DNA of 64,000 nt from CAYNHZ01 sp964397445 (GCA_964397445.1 CAYNHZ010000002.1:1-64000), one strand, 5' to 3'. Counted from the first letter of the stretch, positions 17,758-27,150 are shown. The notes: generated from the letters alone by a model not told the origin. Program-made: numbers and translations.

Positions 17758-19179
17758 AAGAACCCATTTTTAACATTGCAACCTCTTGCTCTGTGAGGAA
17801 ACGCCATTGTCCACGGCGAATATTCTTCTTAGTGAGCCCTGCAAAGTAAACTCTGTCAAGCTTTTTAACATCATATCCGAAGTGTTCGAACATTCTCCTT
17901 ACAACCCTGTTACGGCCTGAGTGAATCTCTATTCCCACTTGGTCTTCGTGCTCACCTATATATGATAAAGAATCTGCTACGATCTCTCCATCTTCTAATT
18001 GAACACCTTGAAGAAGGGCTTCAAAGTCGCTTTTTTTAAGATTTTTATCAAGGGTTACTTGATAAATTTTCTTCCTTTGGTATGACGGATGGGTAAGTGT
18101 CTCAGTAAGAGTTCCATCATTTGTGAAGAGAAGAACGCCTGTTGTGGATTTGTCAAGTCGCCCAACCGGGAAAATTCTTTCAGGACAAAGCTCAGGATTT
18201 ATCAGGTCCATTACATTTTTTTCTGCGTGAGGATCACTTGTTGTTGTAACGAAGTCTTTTGGCTTATTCATAATAATATAGACTTTGTTTTCCCCTTTTA
18301 ATCTCTCGTTATTAAACCTTACTTCGTCATTGATATTTATTTTTGTACCAAGTTCTGTTACAATAACGCCATTTACGGTTACTAAGCCTGCTGATATATA
18401 ATCATCTGCCTCTCTTCTTGAACAAACTCCAGAGTTTGAAATAAACTTATTGAGACGGATTGTATTTGGATCCGACGGTTGTTTTGGTTCAGGTTTTACC
18501 CCTTTTTTCCTTACCGGTTGATCTTGATGATCTCTGCGTGGTCTATCACCACCCTCTCCGTAAGGTCTGCGTGGTCTGTCACCACCCTCTCCGAATGGTC
18601 TGCGTGGTCTATCACCACCCTCTCCGTAAGGTCTGCGTGGTCTATCACCACCCTCTCCGTAAGGTCTACGTGGTCTATCGCCACCCTCTCCGAATGGTCT
18701 ACGTGGTCTGTCACCACCCTCTCCGTAAGGTCTGCGTGGTCTGTCACCACCCTCTCCGTAAGGTCTGCGTGGTCTATCGCCACCCTCTCTGAATGGTCTG
18801 CGTGGTCTGTCGCCACCCTCTCCGAATGGTCTGCGTGGTCTGTCGCCACCCTCTCCGAATGGTCTACGTGGTCTATCGCCACCCTCTCCGAATGGTCTGC
18901 GTGGTCTGTCGCCACCCTCTCNNNNNNNNNNNNNNNNNNNNNNNNNNNNNNNNNNNNNNNNNNNNNNNNNNNNNNNNNNNNNNNNNNNNNNNNNNNNNNN
19001 NNNNNNNNNNNNNNNNNNNNNCGTGGTCTATCGCCACCCTCTCCGAATGGTCTGCGTGGTCTGTCGCCACCCTCTCTGAATGGTCTGCGTGGTCTGTCGC
19101 CACTATTGTTTGATGGCTTCTCGCCATTGTTTTCGGCCGTACCCCTATTGGCAGGACCTCTTGTAATTCTTGTTCTCAT
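17750..19179 (-). CDS. rluB: 23S rRNA pseudouridine synthase RluB-like, with long Arg/Gly repeat tract; broken by assembly gap
   Basis: The C-terminal part is a clear RsuA/RluB-family pseudouridine synthase: an S4 domain (NKFISNSGVCSRREADDY, near 18450-18400), then the catalytic motif GRLDKSTTG and the C-terminal RNRVVRRMFEHFG. The N terminus begins at ATG 19179 (MRTRITRGPANRG) and runs into tandem 11-residue units of the type GEGGDRPRRPF/Y. The 100-N gap (18922-19021) throws the two halves out of frame, but 100 is a filler length. The repeat phase on each side needs 11+33k missing bases, and that number restores one open frame from 19179 to 17750. I therefore treat it as an intact gene, not a pseudogene. 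The repeats would form a disordered RNA-binding arm, an inference. Confidence 0.88.
18537..19120 (-). repeat. 33-bp coding tandem repeat (11-residue GEGGDRPRRPF/Y units)
   Basis: Units begin with CGTGGTCT at 18537 and recur exactly every 33 bases to 18900 (12 starts), then at 19022, 19055 and 19088 after the gap: 15 visible copies plus an unknown number. Most variation is at third codon positions, between Phe and Tyr, and Arg for Gly in a few units, so the protein repeat is conserved while the DNA drifts slightly. Confidence 0.95.
18922..19021. other. Assembly gap (100 N) inside the rluB repeat
   Basis: A run of exactly 100 unknown bases interrupts the 33-bp repeat. The unit breaks off after 22 bases on the left and restarts at base 1 on the right, so the real missing length should be 11 plus a multiple of 33, which also restores the rluB frame. 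Confidence 0.97.
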
Positions 19180-19257
19180 TTTTTATTGATAAATTTTGCG
19201 GCAAAGGTATGTTAATAACATATAATTTCCTATTTTTACAAAATAAATGTTTGGGAT

Positions 19258-20517
19258 ATGGAGTGGAAAAGAATAAAAATTGTATCTCCCTTAATAAGAG
19301 AGAATTTGAATGTGGCAATTAGCTCAATTAAGAACAATCGACTAAGATCTGTTTTAACAATTTCGATAATTGCAATAGGTATTATGTCATTAGTTGGTAT
19401 ATTAACAGCAATAGATGCCCTTAAGTCTTCAGTGACTGAGAGTTTTGGTAAATTGGGGGCAACTGCTTTTTATGTTTCATCTAATTTTTCAGATGTCTCT
19501 TCATCAAGTAGAAGCAGGGTTTTAAATAAGAGAAATATCTCTTATTCGCAAGCAATCTCTTTTGCTGAGAGATATAAGGTTCCGGCCCTTGTATCTGTCT
19601 ATTCATCAATAAATAACGCTGAGGTGATCAAAGCGGGATCAAACAAAACCAATTCAAATATTCTCTTGGTAGCTGGTGATGAGAACTATATCCCTTTCAA
19701 CTCTTCAGAGATAGATAAAGGGAGAAATTTCTCAAAGCGTGATGTGTCAAATGCAGCTTTTTATTGTGTGATAGGGAGTTCTTTGGATAAACTACTTTTC
19801 GGTAAAACGAATCCTATAGGGAATTTTATCTCCATTAGAGGGGTGAAATATGAGGTTATAGGTGTTACAAAATCTGTAGGTCAGACCTTCTCCGGAAGTA
19901 TGGATAAGAAGGTCATTATCCCTATTACAAATGCAAGGGGTTCTCTGATTAATGAAAACTCTTTTTTTACGATAGGTGTTAGACCGGATAATAATGTCGA
20001 TCCTCAAATAGCTATGGATGAAGCAGAGCTTCTTTTTCGCTCGATTCGAAGATTGAGCTCTTTTGATGCAAATGATTTTCAGTTGAGGAAAAGTGATTCT
20101 GTCCTAAAAGATATGATGAAGATGTTAGGTAGTATAACTATGATTGCTGGGGTAATCGGTTTTATTACATTGTTAGGGGCTGCTGTTGGACTTATGAATA
20201 TTATGCTCGTATCTGTAAAGGAGAGAACTCGGGAGATAGGGACACGAAAAGCGTTGGGGGCAACATCTCGATTAATTAAGCAGCAATTTCTTATGGAGGC
20301 TATTATCATCGGGCAGCTCGGAGGAGTTATTGGTATTATTATGGGTATTTTGGTTGGTAATGTTACGGCATTTATTATGAAAGCTCCTTTTACCATTCCT
20401 TGGATATGGATTTTGGCAGCCGTTGCTATTTGTTTATTAGTAAGTATGATATCTGGATATATGCCGGCAAAAAGGGCATCGCAATTGGATCCTATTGAGT
20501 CTTTAAGATATGAGTAG
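19258..20517 (+). CDS. MacB/FtsX-type ABC transporter permease (orphan)
   Basis: The 419-residue protein has an N-terminal membrane segment after AISSIKNNRLRS (about 34-55), a large periplasmic MacB-PCD-like domain (about 60-290), and three C-terminal membrane segments with the FtsX-family loop VKERTREIGTRKALGA. This is the layout of MacB-like transporters that move lipoproteins, peptides or drugs between inner membrane and periplasm using mechanical coupling to an ATPase. No ABC ATPase lies next to it: rluB diverges upstream and tonB converges downstream. Its ATPase partner must be encoded elsewhere. Confidence 0.9.
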   Translation: MEWKRIKIVSPLIRENLNVAISSIKNNRLRSVLTISIIAIGIMSLVGILTAIDALKSSVTESFGKLGATAFYVSSNFSDVSSSSRSRVLNKRNISYSQAISFAERYKVPALVSVYSSINNAEVIKAGSNKTNSNILLVAGDENYIPFNSSEIDKGRNFSKRDVSNAAFYCVIGSSLDKLLFGKTNPIGNFISIRGVKYEVIGVTKSVGQTFSGSMDKKVIIPITNARGSLINENSFFTIGVRPDNNVDPQIAMDEAELLFRSIRRLSSFDANDFQLRKSDSVLKDMMKMLGSITMIAGVIGFITLLGAAVGLMNIMLVSVKERTREIGTRKALGATSRLIKQQFLMEAIIIGQLGGVIGIIMGILVGNVTAFIMKAPFTIPWIWILAAVAICLLVSMISGYMPAKRASQLDPIESLRYE

Positions 20518-20548
20518 GGGCGATGTTCTCAATAAGTGGCTGATAACA

Positions 20549-21304
20549 CTATTTTAATTTGAAAATATATGTGATTGTCCCCTCTTGAACGGAGGGAGCG
20601 GAGGAGCTGATATTGAATTTAGCATCAAGGGCAGCTTTTTTTGCAGCTTCCCATAGAACAGCATCTTGAACAGTTGTCCCTTTTATGCCTGGAATGGCAT
20701 TTGTGACTTTGCCATATTGATCCACTAATATTCTAACAACAACTTTGCCCGATTTTTCCACATTATATGTTGGAAGTGGCAGATTTCCCATAATAGTTCT
20801 CCCCTCTAATTTGGCTGATGGGGTGCCATCAATTGCACCAACTTTTGTATTCCCCTCAGGGTGACCTGCTACAAGTTTGTTTGAGGGATTATCTGCAACT
20901 TGTCTGTCGCTTGAGTCCCCTTTGTTTTTATTGCTTGCAAACAATGCTCTTTTGTCTATCTCTTTTGTACGAGGAGGTTCATATTTGTCATAATCTCCTT
21001 TTTCACCGATAGTTGCCTCTTGAACTTTGTTCTCTTTTGTCCCTTTTTCGGGAGACTCTGCTTTTTGAACCAATCTCACATCTTCGTTGGGGTTTGCCCT
21101 CTTAGAACGGGGTTCAATACCCGTTTTAACTTGAATTGGTTTTGGTTCATCATAAACAAATTCCATCAGTATCCCTTTCTCTTGTGGTGGCGGGTAGATA
21201 TGTTTAAATCCGCTGCCGAGGCATATAAATAGGAGGGAGACGTGTACCGATAGAGTTACACCCAATCCTATAAATTTTGCTTTTTTATCGGCACGAATAT
21301 CCAT
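20549..21304 (-). CDS. TonB-like energy transducer
   Basis: The 251-residue protein has one N-terminal membrane segment (about 13-30, SVHVSLLFICLGSGF), a long charged and Pro/Lys-rich periplasmic spacer, and a C-terminal domain (about 175-251) with VVVRILVDQYGKVTNA, which resembles the TonB C-terminal domain that contacts outer-membrane receptors. It starts one base after exbD and ends the truA-exbB-exbD-tonB operon. Compared with classical TonB the proline-rich spacer is weak, so a TolA-like role is possible. Confidence 0.85.
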   Translation of the reverse strand: MDIRADKKAKFIGLGVTLSVHVSLLFICLGSGFKHIYPPPQEKGILMEFVYDEPKPIQVKTGIEPRSKRANPNEDVRLVQKAESPEKGTKENKVQEATIGEKGDYDKYEPPRTKEIDKRALFASNKNKGDSSDRQVADNPSNKLVAGHPEGNTKVGAIDGTPSAKLEGRTIMGNLPLPTYNVEKSGKVVVRILVDQYGKVTNAIPGIKGTTVQDAVLWEAAKKAALDAKFNISSSAPSVQEGTITYIFKLK

Positions 21305-21305
21305 A

Positions 21306-21719
21306 TTATTCTGGGGATGTTGCTAAAATTACTTTGTATTTATTACGCTTTGCTATATTCATCAAGTTTACCACTTGTTCGATCGGAACACTTTTGTCTG
21401 CATAGATGGAAAAAGTGGGATCTTCGCTCTCTTTGAGGAGGTTTTGCAGGGTACCCTCAATGTCGCTAAAGGGGATTGGCCGCTCTTGGCCGTTGATGTG
21501 GTAAGAGAAGAGCCCCTTTTCGGGGTAGTGTTTTATTGAAACACTGACGGTAGCTTGTGCTGAGACTTGGTTTGTGCTTTTTGGAAGCAGAAGTTTCAGG
21601 GCATTAGGATTGACAAGGGTGGATGTCACAAGAAAAAATATAAGCAGTAAGAATACTATATCCGTCATAGAGGACATAGAAAAATTTGGTTCTGCTTTTG
21701 TTCTTCGTTTGATTGCCAT
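21306..21719 (-). CDS. exbD: ExbD/TolR-family biopolymer transport protein
   Basis: The 137-residue protein has a short cytoplasmic start, one membrane helix with the functional aspartate in SMTDIVFLLLIFF (D19), and a periplasmic domain. Such proteins form the proton-driven motor with ExbB. It lies between exbB (10 bases upstream) and the tonB-like gene, so the three form a complete energy-transfer module. Confidence 0.93.
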   Translation of the reverse strand: MAIKRRTKAEPNFSMSSMTDIVFLLLIFFLVTSTLVNPNALKLLLPKSTNQVSAQATVSVSIKHYPEKGLFSYHINGQERPIPFSDIEGTLQNLLKESEDPTFSIYADKSVPIEQVVNLMNIAKRNKYKVILATSPE

Positions 21720-21729
21720 TGTTGTAAAG

Positions 21730-22422
21730 TTATTTTTTCTCTGCAGGCTCGTTGAGCATATCCATAAATTCTATCGTATTACTCTCCATCATAAAAACAA
21801 GATCGGAAATCTTTGCGGTGAGGTAGTTGTATCCGAAGTAGGCAACGATACCAACCAGCAATCCGGCTACGGTGGTAACCATTGCTGTATAAATACCACC
21901 TGACAATAGTGTGATATCTATATTGTTACCGGCTTGTGACATATTGAAAAACGCTTGAATCATCCCCATTACGGTACCAAGAAACCCTATCATTGGCGCC
22001 CCTCCTGCAACTGTTGCTAACATTGGAAGCCCTTTCTCCAATCTGGATATTTCGACATTTCCCATATTTTCAACAGCTCCTTGAATATCTGAAAGGGGAC
22101 GACCTATTCTCTCAATCCCTTTTTCGATCAATCTTGCAATGGGGGAGTCGTATTTTTTGCAGAGGGCAAGTGCAGGTTTTATTTTTCCTTCGTGAATCAT
22201 CACGTGTATCTCTTCCATAAAGTTTTTATCTATTTTGGACGCTTTTCTTATGGCCCACCATCTCTCTCCAAAGATGTATATTGCAAGTATTGAGAGAAAT
22301 AGGAGCACAAACATCAACCAGCCCCCTTTTGCTGCCATACTTAGTAAAGTAAAATCACCATTTTGTGCAACTGCTTCTTGCACAACAATTTCCGAACCTG
22401 ATTGTAAAATAGTAAATAACAT
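21730..22422 (-). CDS. exbB: ExbB/TolQ/MotA-family proton channel
   Basis: The 230-residue protein has three membrane segments (about 33-50, 130-150, 175-195) and the family motif around GGAPMIGFLGTVMGMI in the second. It would form the pentameric inner-membrane channel that uses the proton gradient to drive ExbD and TonB. A hydrophobic N terminus (MLFTILQSGSE) precedes the first segment. It starts 17 bases after truA and leads the exbB-exbD-tonB set. Confidence 0.93.
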   Translation of the reverse strand: MLFTILQSGSEIVVQEAVAQNGDFTLLSMAAKGGWLMFVLLFLSILAIYIFGERWWAIRKASKIDKNFMEEIHVMIHEGKIKPALALCKKYDSPIARLIEKGIERIGRPLSDIQGAVENMGNVEISRLEKGLPMLATVAGGAPMIGFLGTVMGMIQAFFNMSQAGNNIDITLLSGGIYTAMVTTVAGLLVGIVAYFGYNYLTAKISDLVFMMESNTIEFMDMLNEPAEKK

Positions 22423-22439
22423 AATTTTTATAAATTTTC

Positions 22440-23219
22440 TTAATTATTAAACATATAAGGATATTGTATATCTGTCAGAAAGAGGCCGTTTCCCGGGACC
22501 GATTGACCTGCTCTGCATCTGTCTTGCCTCTCTAACAGTTCGATTATCCATTCCGAGTTGTGTTTCCCTCTCCCTATTTCGAGGAGAGATCCGACTATTG
22601 CCCTTACCATATTTCTTAAAAATCTATTTGCTGTAATGGTAAAAACATAATAATTGTCACTCTCTCTGTATAAGTGATCAGGGCTATATTTTTCCCAAAT
22701 GGCGTTTGTCACTGTACAAATTGATGTGGTATTCCCTCCATGGCTCTTCTCAAAGCAACTAAAATCCTTTGTTCCAATGAGAAATTGTGTCGCTCTATTC
22801 ATCTCTTCAATATCAATCCGGTGTTTGAAATGATATGAAAAATTGGTGCCAAATGGATCTTTTTCAAGGGTAATATAGTATTTATAAGTTCTACTCGTTG
22901 CATCAAACCTTGCGTGAGCATCCTCTTTAACTGGATAAATTCCCTTTACGCAAATATCGTATGGCAAGATGGCATTTATTTTGTATAAAAGGGTCGTGCG
23001 GTCTTTGATAAGATTTTTATTTTCGGAATCAAAATGGGCAATGAAGTAAGTTGCATTTACTCCGGTGTCTGTACGACCGGCACCAACTACATCAATTTGT
23101 TCGTTTAGCTGTATTGAAAGGGCTTTTTCAACCTCCTCTTCTACGCTTTGACCATTTTTTTGTATTTGCCAACCGTTGTATTTGATTCCGCAAAAAGATA
23201 TTTCAACAAAGTACCTCAT
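22440..23219 (-). CDS. truA: tRNA pseudouridine(38-40) synthase
   Basis: TruA makes pseudouridine at positions 38-40 of tRNA anticodon arms. The catalytic aspartate is D51 in GAGRTDTGV. The typical start (FCGIKYNGWQIQ) and the C-terminal NRFLRNMVRAIVG motif are present. The 259-residue length is normal. A minus-strand -7 element (CAAAAATA on plus, 23299-23306) lies about 80 bases upstream. It is probably co-transcribed with exbB-exbD-tonB. Confidence 0.95.
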   Translation of the reverse strand: MRYFVEISFCGIKYNGWQIQKNGQSVEEEVEKALSIQLNEQIDVVGAGRTDTGVNATYFIAHFDSENKNLIKDRTTLLYKINAILPYDICVKGIYPVKEDAHARFDATSRTYKYYITLEKDPFGTNFSYHFKHRIDIEEMNRATQFLIGTKDFSCFEKSHGGNTTSICTVTNAIWEKYSPDHLYRESDNYYVFTITANRFLRNMVRAIVGSLLEIGRGKHNSEWIIELLERQDRCRAGQSVPGNGLFLTDIQYPYMFNN

Positions 23220-23274
23220 ACCTTAGAAACTTATTTTTCAATAATAAAATTAACCGGTTTCTCAAGGAAAAAGC

Positions 23275-23306
23275 TAATTTTGTAAATTATTGACTTCGCA
23301 AAAATA
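23275..23306. promoter_or_regulatory. Divergent promoter elements between truA and moxR
   Basis: A plus-strand -7 element TAATTTTG (23275-23282) points to moxR, and a minus-strand TATTTTTG (23299-23306) points to truA. The matching -33 boxes are weak on both strands. The two elements overlap in their expected transcripts, so the units may compete. Confidence 0.4.
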
Positions 23307-23319
23307 CAAATAATTTAAT

Positions 23320-24312
23320 ATGGAGAGTGTAAACATTAAAGAATTGAACGAAAGGATTCAGAAAGAGAGTGCCTTTGTTGATATTTTGACGATGGAGATG
23401 AATAAAGTCATCGTTGGTCAAAAACATTTGGTTGAAAACTTGATGATAGGTCTTTTAGCTAATGGACATATCCTTCTCGAAGGGGTTCCTGGGTTGGCCA
23501 AGACCCTTGCTATTAATACTTTGGCTTCAAGTGTGAATGCCAAATTCAATAGAATTCAGTTTACTCCTGACCTATTGCCTGCAGATGTCCTCGGGACATT
23601 GATTTATAGTCAGAAAACTGAACAATTTCAAATAAGAAAAGGGCCTATATTTGCAAATTTTATCCTCGCTGATGAAATTAACCGTTCTCCCGCAAAGGTT
23701 CAATCGGCTTTATTGGAGGCTATGCAGGAGAGACAGGTGACTATTGGAGATGAGACTTTTAAACTTCCTGAGCCTTTTTTAGTTATGGCAACTCAAAACC
23801 CTATTGAACAAGAGGGGACATATCCGCTTCCTGAGGCACAAGTTGACCGTTTTATGTTGAAAGTTGTGGTCACTTATCCCAAAAAAGAGGAGGAAAAATT
23901 GATTATCCGAATGAATAATGGTGGTGTTTTTCCGAAAGCAAATCCTGTCCTAAATCCAGAAGATATAATTAGGGCAAGAGAGGTGGTAAGGGATGTTTAT
24001 ATGGATGAAAAAATAGAGAAATATATCGTGGATATTGTTTATGCAACGAGAACTCCTGATGGATATGAGTTGAGTAAATTGAAGGATTTGATCTCTTATG
24101 GAGCCTCTCCACGTGCCTCTATATCACTTGCAATGGCTTCAAAAGCTTATGCCTTTATCAAGAGGAGGGGGTATGTTATTCCTGAAGATGTAAGGGCAGT
24201 ATGCTATGAGGTGTTGAGACATCGTATCGGTTTGACTTATGAGGCCGAAGCAGAAAATATTACCACTGAAAATATTATTTCTGATATATTGAATGTTGTA
24301 GAAGTTCCTTAG
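23320..24312 (+). CDS. moxR: MoxR-family AAA+ ATPase
   Basis: The 330-residue AAA+ protein has a Walker A loop GVPGLAKT (55-62), Walker B LADEINR followed by the family signature PAKVQSALLEAMQERQVT, the sensor ATQNP and an arginine-finger region AQVDRF. MoxR ATPases act as chaperones that mature or insert metal cofactors into client complexes with VWA-domain partners. It opens the seven-gene plus-strand Bat locus; DUF58 begins 10 bases later. Confidence 0.95.
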   Translation: MESVNIKELNERIQKESAFVDILTMEMNKVIVGQKHLVENLMIGLLANGHILLEGVPGLAKTLAINTLASSVNAKFNRIQFTPDLLPADVLGTLIYSQKTEQFQIRKGPIFANFILADEINRSPAKVQSALLEAMQERQVTIGDETFKLPEPFLVMATQNPIEQEGTYPLPEAQVDRFMLKVVVTYPKKEEEKLIIRMNNGGVFPKANPVLNPEDIIRAREVVRDVYMDEKIEKYIVDIVYATRTPDGYELSKLKDLISYGASPRASISLAMASKAYAFIKRRGYVIPEDVRAVCYEVLRHRIGLTYEAEAENITTENIISDILNVVEVP

Positions 24313-24322
24313 TGTTTGATTT

Positions 24323-25204
24323 ATGGATAACGAGTTACTAAAAAAGGTTCGAAAAATAGAGATTAAAACAAAATCTTTATCGCATCAAATTTTTGCCGGG
24401 GAGTATCACTCTGCATTCAAGGGGAGAGGTATGGCCTTTAGTGAGGTTAGGGGGTATCAACTTGGTGATGATGTGAGAAATATGGATTGGAATGTAACAG
24501 CAAGACTTCGAGAACCTTACATTAAAGTATTCGAGGAGGAGAGGGAGTTGACGGTGGTTTTGATGATAGATGTGAGCGGCTCCCGTTTTTTTGGTACCAA
24601 AAATAAAATGAAGAGGGATCTGATGGCAGAGATTGCCGCGGTGCTCTCTTTTTCCGCATCGATCAATAACGATAAGGTAGGAGCCCTGTTTTTTAGTTCT
24701 AAAGTGGAAAAATTTATCCCTCCTAAAAAAGGGCGAAGTCATCTTCTTAGAATTATCAGGGAGTTGATCGAGTTTGAGCCAAAAGATAAAGGGACAAACA
24801 TAGGGGAGGCGTTGAGATTTCTGACCAATGCCATAAAGAAAAGATGTACAGCTTTTTTATTGTCGGATATGCTCGATTTAGATGCAAATTTCAAACCCGC
24901 TTATGAATATGCATTGAAGGTTGCTGTTAATAGACACGATATTTCGGTTATTAATATTTATGACAATAGGGAGAGGGTCCTTCCAAATGTCGGTTTGATT
25001 AAAGTCAGAGATAGTGAGAATGGGAAAGAGAGATGGGTGGATACTTCAGATAAATTTGTTAGAGAAAAATACGAGGAGTGGACGCGAACAGCTTTTTCCG
25101 ATTCGTTGATATTGTTAAGAAAATATAAGGTTGATACGGTTAGTATAAGCACTGATCAAGATTATGTAAAGAATCTTGTAACTTTATTTAAGACACGTAC
25201 ATAA
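24323..25204 (+). CDS. DUF58 / VWA-like protein of the MoxR-Bat locus
   Basis: The 293-residue soluble protein carries the DUF58 signature GYQLGDDVRNMDWNVTAR (44-61) followed by a von Willebrand A-like fold with a metal-site motif DVSGS (83-87). Such proteins pair with MoxR ATPases. It lies between moxR and the membrane gene, with one base before the next start. The exact client is unknown. Confidence 0.92.
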   Translation: MDNELLKKVRKIEIKTKSLSHQIFAGEYHSAFKGRGMAFSEVRGYQLGDDVRNMDWNVTARLREPYIKVFEEERELTVVLMIDVSGSRFFGTKNKMKRDLMAEIAAVLSFSASINNDKVGALFFSSKVEKFIPPKKGRSHLLRIIRELIEFEPKDKGTNIGEALRFLTNAIKKRCTAFLLSDMLDLDANFKPAYEYALKVAVNRHDISVINIYDNRERVLPNVGLIKVRDSENGKERWVDTSDKFVREKYEEWTRTAFSDSLILLRKYKVDTVSISTDQDYVKNLVTLFKTRT

Positions 25205-25205
25205 A

Positions 25206-26162
25206 ATGAAATTTTTTTATAAGCATATAATTATCGTCTCTCTTCTGACATTTTTAGTGTCAGCATCGCTCTATTCTCAAGAGCTTTTATCGATTAAGAT
25301 GAGTAAAGACTCTATCTTGATAGGGGATCAGGTGGAGTGGTCTGCTAAGGTCAATATGCCAAAGGGGGTTACTATTAAATATGATACACTCTCAAATCCT
25401 GTCATAGAGGGGGTAGAATTGATTAGAGAGTATGGGTTGGATACCCTGTCGATCAACAAGTTGGCGACTGAGTTGGAGATAAAAGCCATTATAACTTCAT
25501 TTGATAGCGGATCTTATGTTTTACCGAATAGAACGATATACCTTTTTAAGGATGGAATGTTATCTGATTCTTTAGTTATCAATGGAACGAAACTTGAGGT
25601 GACAACCATCCCGATAGATACCACAACATATAAAATGTACGATATTAAAGGTCAATTTAACTATCCTGTCACATTTAAAGAGATTATCCCTTGGATCGGA
25701 TTGGTCATTCTTATCGTTCTATTGACTTTTGTCATTTATAAAATTATCAAAAACAGAAGGGAGAATAAGACTTTGTTTGGAAAACCCATTGTGAAAGACC
25801 CTCCACATATTACAGCTTTACGGAATCTTGATAAGATAAGGGGGGAGAAGTTGTGGCAAAATAACAAACAAAAGCAATACTATACCTCAATAACCGACAC
25901 TTTAAGAGTATATATTGAGGGACGTTTTGGAATTAAAGCGATGGAGAGGACATCAGGGGAGATTCTCGCCGATTTGGCGAAAGTTAAAGTTGATGAAGCG
26001 GTGTATAAGGAGATTTCTGAATTGTTCACTTTATCAGATTTGGTGAAATTTGCAAAATGTGAAGCAACTAATTCTGAGAATGAGAATGCGCTTCCAACCG
26101 CTGTGAGATTTGTAAATACCACTTTTATGCAAGAATTGGAGGAGGATAAGAAAAATGGATAG
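25206..26162 (+). CDS. Bat-locus membrane protein, function unknown
   Basis: The 318-residue protein has a signal peptide (1-24, ending SLYSQ), a periplasmic beta-rich part (about 25-160), one membrane helix (about 163-182, IPWIGLVILIVLLTFVIY) and a helical cytoplasmic tail (about 200-310). This resembles the DUF4381-like gene commonly placed between DUF58 and batA in Bacteroidota. It overlaps batA by eight bases. No enzymatic motif was seen. It probably takes part in the Bat complex. Confidence 0.82.
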   Translation: MKFFYKHIIIVSLLTFLVSASLYSQELLSIKMSKDSILIGDQVEWSAKVNMPKGVTIKYDTLSNPVIEGVELIREYGLDTLSINKLATELEIKAIITSFDSGSYVLPNRTIYLFKDGMLSDSLVINGTKLEVTTIPIDTTTYKMYDIKGQFNYPVTFKEIIPWIGLVILIVLLTFVIYKIIKNRRENKTLFGKPIVKDPPHITALRNLDKIRGEKLWQNNKQKQYYTSITDTLRVYIEGRFGIKAMERTSGEILADLAKVKVDEAVYKEISELFTLSDLVKFAKCEATNSENENALPTAVRFVNTTFMQELEEDKKNG

Positions 26163-27150
26163 TGTATTTTTTGAATATCCAAAACTGCTTTATTTGGAAT
26201 TGATATTGATTCCGATAATAGCTTTTTATATCTATCGGGAGTTAAAAGGAAAAACGCCTTATATTATTGTACCAAACTTGATGCCCTATGTAAACAAGTA
26301 TGGTGTTATTAAGAGAATTGCTCGACATTTGCCATTTGTTCTAAGGGTGGTAACAATTGCTTTTATTATTTTGGCTATTGCCAGACCTCGTTCATCTTCT
26401 GTCTTTGAAAAGTCAGATACAGAGGGAATTGATATTGTTCTTGCCCTTGATGTCTCTACGAGTATGCTTGCTCAGGATTTTACCCCAGATCGAATTCAGG
26501 CTGCGAAAGATATAGCTATTGAGTTTATATCTCAACGCCCGTCAGACAGGATAGGAATTGTGGTTTTTGCAGGTGAGAGTTATACACAATCTCCCCTCAC
26601 AACAGATAGGGCGACGCTGATAAACCTTCTCAAAGAGGTTGAGTGTGGATTGATTGAGGATGGTACTGCTATTGGTAATGGTCTTGCCACAGCAGTTTCA
26701 AGACTTAAAGATTCCAAAGCGAAAAGTAGAGTTATTATTTTATTGACCGATGGTGTCAATAACCGGGGTGAAATAGCACCTCAAATGGCTATTGAGATAG
26801 CTAAAACTTATGGGATTAGAGTCTATACGATTGGTGTCGGGGCTATGGGAACAGCTCCGTACCCAATGATGACCCCATTTGGAGTTCAGATGATGAATGT
26901 TGAGGTTGAAATCGATGAAAATCTTTTAAAAGATATAGCAAATAATACCGGGGGGTCATATTTCCGTGCTACCGATAATACGAAATTGTTGCAAATCTAT
27001 GGTGAGATCAATAAGATGGAGAAGGTTAGGACAACCATAGATTCGTTTCCTGTTTATAAAGAGCTATTTGCCAAGTATGCATTAGTGGCATTGATTGCTT
27101 TTGTTTTAGAGATTATTATTAGACTTTTTACTTCAAGGAGGATAGTATGA
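26155..27150 (+). CDS. batA: BatA, VWA-domain aerotolerance protein
   Basis: The 331-residue protein has two N-terminal membrane segments (about 12-28, 60-77), a VWA domain with the complete metal-site pattern DVSTS (99-103), a threonine in SPLTTD and LLTDG, and a C-terminal membrane helix. It matches Bacteroides BatA, a membrane protein linked to oxygen tolerance. It overlaps batB-batC by four bases (ATGA), implying coupled translation. Confidence 0.93.
   Translation: MDSVFFEYPKLLYLELILIPIIAFYIYRELKGKTPYIIVPNLMPYVNKYGVIKRIARHLPFVLRVVTIAFIILAIARPRSSSVFEKSDTEGIDIVLALDVSTSMLAQDFTPDRIQAAKDIAIEFISQRPSDRIGIVVFAGESYTQSPLTTDRATLINLLKEVECGLIEDGTAIGNGLATAVSRLKDSKAKSRVIILLTDGVNNRGEIAPQMAIEIAKTYGIRVYTIGVGAMGTAPYPMMTPFGVQMMNVEVEIDENLLKDIANNTGGSYFRATDNTKLLQIYGEINKMEKVRTTIDSFPVYKELFAKYALVALIAFVLEIIIRLFTSRRIV

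Noticed and set aside
18537..19120. Possible CRISPR array from regular 33-bp spacing
   Set aside because: Units are directly adjacent with no unique spacers, vary at third codon positions and lie within rluB.
17750..19179. rluB as a frameshifted pseudogene
   Set aside because: The frame break coincides exactly with the filler N gap; the repeat phase restores the frame.
18460..19189. Open frames of 80-240 residues in several frames across the repeat
   Set aside because: They are shadows of the 33-bp repeat; only the minus-strand frame reading GEGGDRPRRPF/Y joins the S4 and synthase domains.
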